A stretch of DNA of 6,537 nucleotides from Minisyncoccota bacterium (GTDB lineage: Bacteria; Patescibacteriota; Minisyncoccia; JAHIHE01; JAGLIN01). The stretch covers positions 1 through 6,537 of the forward strand of contig JAGLSJ010000033.1 of assembly GCA_023270095.1 (NCBI GenBank). Direction: 5' to 3'. The translations under genes were made by a program, and so were the position numbers. The notes beneath the pieces were generated by a model. That model was not told the origin of the DNA. It saw only the letters and a program-made list of their open reading frames with translations, and did no database searches. Below, piece after piece: positions 1 to 6,013 of the stretch (within the stretch, counting starts at the first letter, position 1; each line of letters opens with the position of its first letter).

Positions 1-350
1 TAAGAAGGAGTTTGAAGGAAGTTAATATTGAAGGAGTTGACGATATAAAACTTGAAGGTCCAATTGGCACAGCTATCGGATATGATGATGAAATTGCGCC
101 AGCAAGAATTGCAAATGAATTTGCAAAGACTAATAAGAAGTTAATTCTTTCTGGAGGATATATCTCGAATAAATATCTCGATGCCAAGGAAATAAAAGCT
201 TTGGCAGTACTACCAGGCAAAGATCAACTTAGAGCACAATTGGTTGGAACAATTAAGGCTCCAGTTTCAGGATTCGTTAATGTTTTAAGTGGAAATTTGC
301 GAGGGCTTGTAAATGTTGTAAAAGCAATAAGTGATGATAAAAAAGAATAA
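1..350 (+). CDS. rplJ: 50S ribosomal protein L10, 3' part (5' end outside window)
   Basis: The reading frame is open from the left edge (first full codon at base 3) to TAA at 348-350, giving 115 visible residues. L10 is usually about 165-180 residues, so roughly a third is missing at the N-terminus. L10 anchors L7/L12 dimers to 23S rRNA at the stalk base. Family features seen are the RRSLKE segment at the start (the end of the L10 helix usually ending in TLL/RRAL), the VGP-like LEGPIGTAIGY strand, the ALAVLPGKDQLRAQLVG segment matching the family's LATLPxxxxLxAxLxG, and the C-terminal helix near VNVLSGNLRGLVNVVKAI that carries the L7/L12 docking surface. A TTG at 12-14 is in frame but is an internal Leu codon, not a start. 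rplL follows 42 nt downstream, the usual rplJ-rplL order. Identification is by recognition of the family. Confidence 0.95.
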   Translation, partial: RRSLKEVNIEGVDDIKLEGPIGTAIGYDDEIAPARIANEFAKTNKKLILSGGYISNKYLDAKEIKALAVLPGKDQLRAQLVGTIKAPVSGFVNVLSGNLRGLVNVVKAISDDKKE

Positions 351-377
351 TTTAAATAATTTAATTAAATTTTAAAA

Positions 378-384
378 GAAAGGA
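378..384 (+). promoter_or_regulatory. Shine-Dalgarno site of rplL
   Basis: GAAAGGA lies 8 nt before the ATG at 393, a normal bacterial spacing. It supports this start for rplL and the acidic N-terminal extension that comes with it. It is one of only two clear Shine-Dalgarno sequences in the window; the other precedes rpsB. Confidence 0.75.
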
Positions 385-392
385 AAAACATT

Positions 393-839
393 ATGTCAGA
401 CGAAAAAACAACTACTGCAGATGCAGAGGTAAAAGAAGAAAAAAAAGAAGTTGAAGTTCCTGCAAAATTCAAAGATTTGGTAAAACAAATTGAAGAATTA
501 ACAGTTCTTGATCTTTCAGAACTGGTAACAGTTCTTGAGGAAAAATTTGGTGTTTCAGCAGCAGCTCCTGCAGCAATGATGGCAATGCCACAAGCTGGTG
601 CAGCCGCAGGTGAAGAAGTAGAAGAAAAATCAGAATTTGATGTTGAACTTGTTGCTCCTGGTGATGCGAAAATCGCTATCATTAAGATTGTAAGAGAAGT
701 TACAGGAAAAGGATTGAAAGACGCGAAAGATATTGTTGATGCAGCTCCTGGAGTTATCAAAGAAAAAGCTCCAAAAGATGAAGCTGAAGCTTTGAAAAAA
801 CAATTGGAAGATGCTGGTGCAACTGTAAATTTGAAATAA
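393..839 (+). CDS. rplL: 50S ribosomal protein L7/L12
   Basis: This gene encodes the stalk protein L7/L12, which binds L10 as dimers and recruits and stimulates the translational GTPases. The protein has 148 residues against about 120-128 in most bacteria. Residues 1-22 are an extra Lys/Glu-rich N-terminal tail. Residues 23-56 form the dimerisation and L10-binding domain, ending in the hallmark EEKFGVSAAAP. Residues 57-78 are an Ala/Met/Gly-rich hinge (AAMMAMPQAGAAAG). Residues 80-148 are the globular factor-binding domain, with EFDVEL, KIAIIKIVRE, GLKDAKDIVDAAP, EAEALKKQLEDAGA and a terminal VNLK. A Shine-Dalgarno sequence 8 nt upstream supports the start, so the N-terminal tail is probably real. 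The gene sits 42 nt after rplJ and is closed by a strong terminator at 858-892, so rpoB, which often follows, is not next to it. Confidence 0.98.
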   Translation: MSDEKTTTADAEVKEEKKEVEVPAKFKDLVKQIEELTVLDLSELVTVLEEKFGVSAAAPAAMMAMPQAGAAAGEEVEEKSEFDVELVAPGDAKIAIIKIVREVTGKGLKDAKDIVDAAPGVIKEKAPKDEAEALKKQLEDAGATVNLK

Positions 840-857
840 GTTTTTCAAAATAGGAAT

Positions 858-892
858 AAAAAAATAGGGGATTTAATTCTCCTATTTTTTTT
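858..892 (+). terminator. Rho-independent terminator after rplL, possibly bidirectional
   Basis: Bases 858-871 (seven A, then TAGGGGA) pair with 878-891 around a 6-nt loop at 872-877. The AGGGG/CTCCT core includes one G-U pair (869/880). A run of eight T (885-892) follows on the + strand, 18 nt after the rplL stop. On the - strand the same bases read as a hairpin followed by seven T, with one A-C mismatch in place of the G-U pair. It could therefore also end the convergent transcript from the 780-codon gene, less efficiently. Confidence 0.88.
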
Positions 893-954
893 GTATGTTT
901 TCTTGAATTATAAAGTGTAAAATTTATTATCTTTAATAAAAAATCTCACTGGAG

Positions 955-1006
955 TTCAGGTTTTAACTTGTAATTTGTGATTATAGACTAAAGCCTGAAT
1001 TACAAG
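955..1006. repeat. Overlapping inverted repeats in the convergent intergenic region
   Basis: Two inverted repeats share bases. CTTGTAATT at 967-975 pairs with AATTACAAG at 998-1006 (9 bp, 22-nt loop), and TTCAGG at 955-960 pairs with CCTGAA at 994-999 (6 bp). Because 998-999 belong to both, the two stems exclude each other in one RNA. The site lies just past the stop of the - strand gene (1027), so it would be in that gene's 3' untranslated region. It has no adjoining T run like that of the 858-892 terminator. The remaining bases of 893-1026 show no gene. Confidence 0.45.
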
Positions 1007-1026
1007 GATTACATTAATATTCAATC

Positions 1027-3369
1027 TTATATTTTAATTTCAATCTCAAATATTTCATTTCCGTTTAGAATATAAATCTTTTCTTCTTTACTATCAATAA
1101 CAATATTTTTTATATTATGAAATTTTTCGCTTGTGTATTGTTTGACCAAATTGCCCGTTGTTTTGTTGAATAGAAGAACTCTCTTATTTTCTAAATCGGT
1201 AACATAGAGATATTTTAGATTTGAATTTGTGTATATTTTGGCAGTAGAAGGGATTGGGTTGCTTGGAATTTCAATTGCAAATAATTCTTGATTTCCTGTC
1301 CTAAATTTGTTAATTGATCCATCGGAATTTAACAGATAGATTGATCCATCTATTGCTATTGAAACAGAATCTTTGATATCTACTTCTCCCGTAAGCCATT
1401 GTATTCCTTCGTCAAATCCATTTGTCAATCGTTTATACTTATAAATTTGGCTTGACTCTGGGCTTAGAAAATATAGATAGTTGCTGTATGAAGCGATATC
1501 TTTGGTTGCAAAAGCGTTGTCAATAAAATTTATGCTTTCGCTAGTGATTGTTTTTTTGTTTGAATTTAAAATTTCTATCTCATTTTTATTTTTTAGGAAA
1601 ATGATTTCGTTGGTTTTTTTCATATTCGAAGAAATATCAAGATTTTTGATATGATCAATATTTCCAATATCAAAATTTTTCACACTTTTTTCAGCAAGAC
1701 TTATTTCAGAAAACATCATATTATCTTGACCGAGAATGAAGTACTCTTTATCGTTTTCAAATATTTTCTCTGCATTTTTAGTGCTTTCGAATTGACTTAA
1801 GTCAATTGTGATTACGGGATTTTCTATCTTTTCTACAAGATCAAGTATATCAAGCTGATTTTGTATTTTGTTAATCAAGCTATTTGTTTTGTTGTTTAAA
1901 TCTTGATAAGTCTTTCCAGTAAGAGAAGAATTTTTTTCTTTGATAATTTCCCTTGCTTCTAATAAATATCCTCTAGCATCAGACGGACTATTTATTGATT
2001 CAATCTCTGCCTGGCTTATTTTTTCTTCGACCTTGATAATCAAATTTTGATAATTTTGTAAATTTTCTTCATCTGACTTTTTCTTAATCTCTGACAGTAA
2101 TCCTCCTGTCAATATAATGAGAATTAAAATAAAAGTAGCCAGAATAAGCTTTTTTCTTTTTGATAATGAAGCTAATTCTTGAGTTGGATCTTGATTAACA
2201 TCATCTCTTTCTAATATTTTTTTGAGACTAAATATAATCCTTTTAATTTTGTCTATAACATGTAATAAACTTTCTTTATTTATAAGACTTTTTAATTTAT
2301 TTGAAATATTATTAAGAAGGTTAGTCTTCTGATCTTCGTCTAATGCCTGTAAAAATTTATTTGTTTCCTCGGATTTTTGTTCCTCGTTCAAATTGTTTTT
2401 TTCTAGAAACTCAATCTTTTCACGATCCTCAATTATTTTCTCTAATTTCAGTTCTGGATTTTTTTTATTTTCAAAATCATTTTTATTATCTTCTTCATAT
2501 TCTTTTATAATATCTTCCAGGCTTATTCTCTTTTCATTGACAAGCTCTTTCTCGTTTTCTGATTTTTCTGTTAGAAAAATATTTTCATCTTTCTTTGTTT
2601 TTTCTTCTTGAAGCATCGGAACAGCTTCTTCTTTTTCTGTCGTGATTTGTGATTTGATTTCAACATGAGTGAATTCTTCCTCTTTCTCTTCCCCAACTTT
2701 CATAATAAATAGCCCCATCGTGTTGACATCTTTTTCTTTTTCGATTGCATCTTGCACAGCTCCCGCAAGATCTTCAGTATCTAGTGAAGATGATAGCTGC
2801 TTTAATTTTTCTGTTGAAAATACATTAAAAAGTTCTGGTGTCGCAAACAGCACTAAATCGCCAATTTCCAGTTCTCCGCTAGCAATATTAGCAAATGTTC
2901 TAATTGGATGAGAATTTGTTTCAGATATAACATTTTTTCCAATATCGGTTATTTGTTTATCTCTAATTAGCATAGTCTTAATTTCTCCAGCTTGAGAAAG
3001 GTGAAGTTCTTCGTTTTTATATGCGCAAAAAATCATATTTAAATTTCCAATCCAGTCAATGTTTCCTTGTTCGGCCATGTCAGAAAGAGTTGAATTAACT
3101 TTATGCAGGCTAGCTTCTAGACTTTCTGTCGTTGATTTTTTTGAATCTGAATAAAATTCTTTTTTGGCAATTGATGCCAAAAGATTTATAAGATAAGATG
3201 AATTACTAGGGAAATTAACAACTTCTCCTAATATGTATAAGCTCCCAAGCGATTGTTCGTCGATATTTTCTGGCTCATAGATAAAAATATCGCAAAATGA
3301 CTTCCCTTCTTCATTTGAAAAAACAACCTCTCGTATGTCAATTTTTATTTGTTTAACTTTTTTATTCAT
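1027..3369 (-). CDS. Membrane-spanning PP2C-like pseudophosphatase with C-terminal beta-propeller-like domain
   Basis: The protein has 780 residues. Residues 1-225 follow the PP2C (PPM) fold pattern but lack the metal-binding residues. The usual DGMGG position reads LGEV (47-50), the NxGDSR position reads QAGEIK (126-131), and the LxSDGL position reads LFATPEL (174-180). A possible remnant of the final DNIT motif is DVNT (214-217). Residues 226-340 form a Glu/Lys/Asn-rich linker and 340-400 look helical. Residues 408-424 (ATFILILIILTGG region) are a single membrane helix preceded by SKRKK, which predicts the N-terminus in the cytoplasm and the C-terminus outside. Residues 432-515 look coiled-coil. 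Residues 516-780 hold repeated beta-strand units such as NYLYFLSPESSQIYKY, GSIYLLNSDGSINKF, KYLYVTDLENKRVLLF and EKIYILNGNEIFEIEI, which suggest an NHL-like propeller. A signalling or scaffold role is inferred; catalysis is unlikely. The ATG at 3369 has a promoter about 30-58 nt upstream but no Shine-Dalgarno sequence. The gene is convergent with rplL and divergent from rpsB. Confidence 0.85.
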   Translation of the reverse strand: MNKKVKQIKIDIREVVFSNEEGKSFCDIFIYEPENIDEQSLGSLYILGEVVNFPSNSSYLINLLASIAKKEFYSDSKKSTTESLEASLHKVNSTLSDMAEQGNIDWIGNLNMIFCAYKNEELHLSQAGEIKTMLIRDKQITDIGKNVISETNSHPIRTFANIASGELEIGDLVLFATPELFNVFSTEKLKQLSSSLDTEDLAGAVQDAIEKEKDVNTMGLFIMKVGEEKEEEFTHVEIKSQITTEKEEAVPMLQEEKTKKDENIFLTEKSENEKELVNEKRISLEDIIKEYEEDNKNDFENKKNPELKLEKIIEDREKIEFLEKNNLNEEQKSEETNKFLQALDEDQKTNLLNNISNKLKSLINKESLLHVIDKIKRIIFSLKKILERDDVNQDPTQELASLSKRKKLILATFILILIILTGGLLSEIKKKSDEENLQNYQNLIIKVEEKISQAEIESINSPSDARGYLLEAREIIKEKNSSLTGKTYQDLNNKTNSLINKIQNQLDILDLVEKIENPVITIDLSQFESTKNAEKIFENDKEYFILGQDNMMFSEISLAEKSVKNFDIGNIDHIKNLDISSNMKKTNEIIFLKNKNEIEILNSNKKTITSESINFIDNAFATKDIASYSNYLYFLSPESSQIYKYKRLTNGFDEGIQWLTGEVDIKDSVSIAIDGSIYLLNSDGSINKFRTGNQELFAIEIPSNPIPSTAKIYTNSNLKYLYVTDLENKRVLLFNKTTGNLVKQYTSEKFHNIKNIVIDSKEEKIYILNGNEIFEIEIKI

Positions 3370-3398
3370 TTTTTATTTTTTATATAGATAACGCTTTT

Positions 3399-3427
3399 AT
3401 TATAATACTTTTTTGAATTTCTGACAA
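3399..3427 (-). promoter_or_regulatory. Sigma70-type promoter of the 780-codon gene
   Basis: Read on the - strand, TTGTCA (3427 to 3422, five of six consensus bases) is followed by a 17-nt spacer and a perfect TATAAT (3404 to 3399). Transcription should begin near 3392, giving a leader of about 23 nt. That leader is nearly all A and T before the ATG at 3369 and has no Shine-Dalgarno sequence. This is the best promoter match I see in the window. Confidence 0.75.
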
Positions 3428-3537
3428 ATTTTATGTATATTATGGAAGTGTAATTTATTATATTTGCAACATTCTTTATTTTTAAAATAGTTTATCTTAA
3501 TTATATTTCCTTTAAATTACGAAATATAAAATATTAT

Positions 3538-3627
3538 TGTCATTGCGAGCGACGACAAGAGCACAGCAATCCCGTAATTAAGCTCTTTGCATATAGTTTT
3601 AGGATTTTTCGTTTTGTTTCAATGACA
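3538..3627. repeat. Decayed TGTCATTGCGAG-type palindromic repeat element (MITE-like)
   Basis: The 90-bp segment is bounded by perfect 8-bp inverted ends, TGTCATTG (3538-3545) and CAATGACA (3620-3627). A nested inner pair is AATCC (3568-3572) with GGATT (3602-3606). The left half (CGAGCGACGACAAGAGC and on) is far richer in G+C than its surroundings, with 19 of 30 bases G or C in 3545-3574. The right arm is shorter by about 9 nt and has drifted to T-rich sequence, so this looks like an old, eroded copy. It resembles the dispersed GTCATTGCGAGCGA...GCAATC elements I know from many bacterial genomes. Only one copy is visible here, so dispersal is an inference. Confidence 0.65.
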
Positions 3628-3706
3628 TTCAAGGTATTTCTGTAAAATGTATTATTTCCATTCTAGTTTGTTATTTGTGTCTAAATCGTCATATTTTAAC
3701 AGTCCC

Positions 3707-3734
3707 TTGCAATATTTTATTGTTATGTTATACT
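3707..3734 (+). promoter_or_regulatory. Candidate promoter of the rpsB-tsf operon
   Basis: TTGCAA (3707-3712) is followed by a 16-nt spacer and TATACT (3729-3734, five of six consensus bases). TG at 3726-3727 places an extended -10 motif (TGTTATACT) in register. Transcription would start near 3741, giving rpsB a leader of about 145 nt. I found no better match closer to rpsB, but in DNA this rich in A and T chance matches are common. Confidence 0.5.
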
Positions 3735-3740
3735 TGTTTC

Positions 3741-3886
3741 TAGCATTAAGGTTGATAGACCTCTGTGTGTTTTTAATTTTTAAATTTGTCAGGAATGACA
3801 ATGTTGATACATTCAAAAGGTAAATATCCTTGTTTGATATTAGTTTCAATTTCAAATCGATATGTATTTAACAGGAAAGGAAAAAA
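3741..3886 (+). promoter_or_regulatory. rpsB 5' leader with stable small hairpin
   Basis: If transcription starts near 3741, this leader contains TTGTCA (3786-3791) and TGACAA (3796-3801), a perfect 6-bp stem with a GGAA tetraloop of the stable GNRA class. Two weaker stems flank it: AGGT/ACCT around a 6-nt loop near 3748-3761, and AAGG (3817-3820) with CCTT (3828-3831). Ribosomal protein S2 represses its own rpsB leader in Escherichia coli, so a similar role is possible here. I see no specific match to that leader and no coding sequence in it. Confidence 0.35.
3873..3880 (+). promoter_or_regulatory. Shine-Dalgarno site of rpsB
   Basis: AGGAAAGG ends 6 nt before the ATG at 3887. It is purine-rich and well placed, and fixes the rpsB start. 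It is the strongest ribosome-binding site in the window, in contrast to the three genes downstream, which show none. Confidence 0.75.
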
Positions 3887-4585
3887 ATGAGTGATAAACA
3901 AAACGAGAATTTAAGCATGATGAATATGCTTAAGATGGGAGTACATTTTGGTCATAAAAAAGCCAAAAAACATCCCAAAATGGACGAATATATTTTTACA
4001 ATGAGAAATGGTATAAATATATTTGATTTAAGTAAAACAATATCGCATCTTAATGAAGCTGTTAAATATGCCAAGGAGATTACTTCTAATAATGGTGTAA
4101 TTCTTTTTGTTGGCACAAAGAGACAAGCAAAAAATGTGGTTCAAGAAGCTGCAGAAAAATGTGGTATGCCTTATGTTACAGAAAGATGGCTTGGTGGCAC
4201 TTTTACAAATTTTGAAAAAATTGTAACCAGTATAAAAAGACTTGAAACAATGGTAGAGCAAAAAGAAAGCGGTGAGCTTGAAAAAAAATATAATAAAAAA
4301 GAAAGACTTGAAATTGATAGAGAAATTATAAGACTTGAGAAAAAATTTGGTGGTATTAAAAATATGAAAAAACTTCCTGAAGCAATTTTTTTGGTTGATA
4401 TAAAGGAAGACCAAACAGCGGTTATTGAGGCAAAATCAAAGAATATACCTATGATTGCAGTTGTTGATACGAATACCGATCCAAGTTTAATTAATTATCC
4501 AATCCCAGCTAATGATGATGCGGTAGGATCAATTAGAATTATGACTAATACTATTTCTGATGCAATACTTGAAGCTAAAAAATAG
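3887..4585 (+). CDS. rpsB: 30S ribosomal protein S2
   Basis: S2 is a late-assembling small-subunit protein located between the head and body of the 30S particle and needed for S1 binding where S1 exists. The protein has 232 residues, close to the usual 230-260. Family segments in order are MLKMGVHFGH (14-23), the HPKMDEYIF strand (29-37), RNGINIFDLSKT (40-51), ILFVGTKRQA (72-81), the hallmark ERWLGGTFTNF (99-109), the coiled-coil hairpin at about 115-155, LPEAIFLVDIKED (163-175) and IPMIAVVDTNTDP (187-199), then IPANDDAVGSI (206-216). The start is supported by AGGAAAGG just upstream. It ends in TAG, and tsf follows 41 nt later, the classic rpsB-tsf pair. Nothing is truncated. Confidence 0.98.
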   Translation: MSDKQNENLSMMNMLKMGVHFGHKKAKKHPKMDEYIFTMRNGINIFDLSKTISHLNEAVKYAKEITSNNGVILFVGTKRQAKNVVQEAAEKCGMPYVTERWLGGTFTNFEKIVTSIKRLETMVEQKESGELEKKYNKKERLEIDREIIRLEKKFGGIKNMKKLPEAIFLVDIKEDQTAVIEAKSKNIPMIAVVDTNTDPSLINYPIPANDDAVGSIRIMTNTISDAILEAKK

Positions 4586-4626
4586 TAGTTTATCAATAAT
4601 TGTTTTTAAGAAACTTATATAAAAAT

Positions 4627-5214
4627 ATGATTACAGCTCAAGAAGTTAAAAAATTAAGAGATCGTACAGGAGCGAGTATGATACAGTGTAAAAATGCGCT
4701 TGAAGAAAGCCAGGGCGATATTGAAAAGGCGATAGTGGTATTGCAAAAAAGTGGTTCAAAAGTAGCAGACAAGAAATGTGGTAGAAGTACTGGCGAAGGA
4801 TATATCGGATCATATATTCATAGTAATGGTAAGGTTGGCGTTTTAGTTGAAATTGTTTGTGAGACTGATTTTGTGGCAAAAAATGAAGAATTTCGAGAAT
4901 TAGCTCATGACTTAGCTATGCATGCTGCCGCTAACAATCCAAGATATATTGATTATAAAGAAATAAATCCCGAAGAGATAAATGATAAAAAGAAAGAGTT
5001 GGCAGAAGAGGTTAAAAAAGAAAATAAACCAGAGAATATTGCGGAGAAAATAGTTGAAGGAAAAGTAAAAAAACATTTTGATGAACTTTGTTTTGTAACA
5101 CAAATGTTTGTAAAAAATCCTGATATTACTGTTGAGCAATTATTAACAGAAAAAATTGCAAAGCTTGGGGAAAATATAAAGATAAGCAAATTTACAAGAT
5201 TTGAGATAGTCTAA
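4627..5214 (+). CDS. tsf: Elongation factor Ts, short form
   Basis: EF-Ts is the guanine-nucleotide exchange factor for EF-Tu. The chosen ATG at 4627 gives 195 residues beginning MITAQEVKKLRDRTGAS, the normal start of the family. An in-frame TTG at 4600 would add nine residues that do not belong. Residues 1-45 are the UBA-like domain (LRDRTGASMIQCKNALE). Residues 78-89 hold the EF-Tu contact motif CETDFVAKNEEF, followed by the conserved helix with LAMHAAANNP (96-105). The C-terminal part has the VTQMFVKNPDITVEQLL segment (157-173), matching the usual QPFVKDxxxTV. The length matches the single-core type known from Thermus (about 196 residues), not the 283-residue Escherichia coli form with a duplicated core and coiled coil. 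No clear Shine-Dalgarno sequence precedes it. It lies 41 nt after rpsB. Confidence 0.96.
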   Translation: MITAQEVKKLRDRTGASMIQCKNALEESQGDIEKAIVVLQKSGSKVADKKCGRSTGEGYIGSYIHSNGKVGVLVEIVCETDFVAKNEEFRELAHDLAMHAAANNPRYIDYKEINPEEINDKKKELAEEVKKENKPENIAEKIVEGKVKKHFDELCFVTQMFVKNPDITVEQLLTEKIAKLGENIKISKFTRFEIV

Positions 5215-5239
5215 ATATATAAAAATTTGAAATTAAAAT

Positions 5240-6013
5240 ATGAAAATAAGCGCAAAAATATTTCCTTGGGATAATTCTCGCATATTTGATTCTGGAGATT
5301 GTGACTTAGAGGTGGGAGATATTATTATTGTTAATGTTGATTCCGAAACAGAGAGCGCAATTATAGATAAAATAAATGTTAAAACCAAAGAAAACACTAT
5401 TGATATAGTTAGAAAAGCAACGACAATTGACATTGAAACAGTTGAGAGAAATAGAGATAAATGCAAAGATGCAGTTAAGCTTTGCAGAGACTTGGCTTCG
5501 GAAAAGGAACTGGCGATGAAAATAGTTGATGCGCATTTTAGTTTCGATGGTGGAAAAGTTATTTTTTCTTTTATTGCTGAAAAGCGAGTGGATTTTCGAG
5601 ATTTAGTAAGGAATCTTTCAAAAAAATTTCAAAGATCAATTCGATTGCAGCAAATTGGATCTCGAGATGAGGCAAGAGGGAAAAATGGTTTTGGCGTGTG
5701 TGGAAGAGAACTATGTTGTGTTAAATTTTCTGGCAGTTTGAAAAGTGTGACAACAGAAGATGCCAGAGTACAGCAAATGGGTCAGCGGGGTAGTGACAGG
5801 CTTTCTGGTTTATGCGGTAGATTGAAATGTTGTCTAGGGTTTGAAGCAGAACAATATAGAGAGAATCTAAAGAAGATGCCACAGATTGGAGCAAAATTTA
5901 ATATTGGAGGCAAGGAAGGAAAAGTTGTTGAAAAAAATGTTCTTAGTAAAGAGGTTATAATTGAATTTGAAGATAGAAATAAGGAAACAGTTGCAGTTGA
6001 TGAACTTAAATAA
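5240..6013 (+). CDS. PSP1 domain protein, RicT (YaaT) family
   Basis: The 257-residue protein carries the PSP1 C-terminal domain. The evidence is the twin cysteine motifs CGRELCC (154-160) and CGRLKCC (192-198), the basic segment SRDEARGKNGFGVCG before the first, and the LSGLCGRLKCCLGFE block typical of RicT. In Bacillus subtilis RicT joins RicA and RicF in an Fe-S-binding complex that aids RNase Y in mRNA maturation. The six paired cysteines seen here would fit cluster or metal binding. Residues 1-60 resemble the usual N-terminal strands (VGDIIIVNV, ESAIIDKI), 65-95 look helical, and 218-257 look like a small beta-barrel (NIGGKEGKVVEKNVLSKEVI) after the PSP1 domain. It follows tsf by 25 nt and has no Shine-Dalgarno sequence, so it is probably co-transcribed. 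The role in this organism is inferred; neither RicA nor RicF is visible. Confidence 0.9.
   Translation: MKISAKIFPWDNSRIFDSGDCDLEVGDIIIVNVDSETESAIIDKINVKTKENTIDIVRKATTIDIETVERNRDKCKDAVKLCRDLASEKELAMKIVDAHFSFDGGKVIFSFIAEKRVDFRDLVRNLSKKFQRSIRLQQIGSRDEARGKNGFGVCGRELCCVKFSGSLKSVTTEDARVQQMGQRGSDRLSGLCGRLKCCLGFEAEQYRENLKKMPQIGAKFNIGGKEGKVVEKNVLSKEVIIEFEDRNKETVAVDELK

Noticed and set aside
358..371. Perfect 14-bp palindrome AATTTAATTAAATT between rplJ and rplL
   Set aside because: Composed only of A and T, too weak as an RNA hairpin, with no G+C core or T run; probably chance in an AT-rich spacer.
365..760. Open frame of 131 codons on the - strand opposite rplL
   Set aside because: It lies antisense to a certain rplL gene and its Ser/Ala-rich protein is the mirror of L7/L12 codon use; no start signal or family match.
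2393..2911. Two + strand open frames (72 and 80 codons) inside the 780-codon gene
   Set aside because: They are Ser/Phe-rich antisense readings of Glu/Lys/Asn-rich sequence, with no ribosome-binding site or recognisable domain.
3652..3855. A 67-codon - strand open frame in the intergenic region
   Set aside because: No family resemblance, and it overlaps the candidate rpsB promoter and leader hairpin. Chance frames of this size are expected in AT-rich DNA.
4600..4626. TTG at 4600 as an upstream start for tsf
   Set aside because: It adds nine residues (MFLRNLYKN) absent from EF-Ts; the ATG at 4627 begins exactly where family members do.
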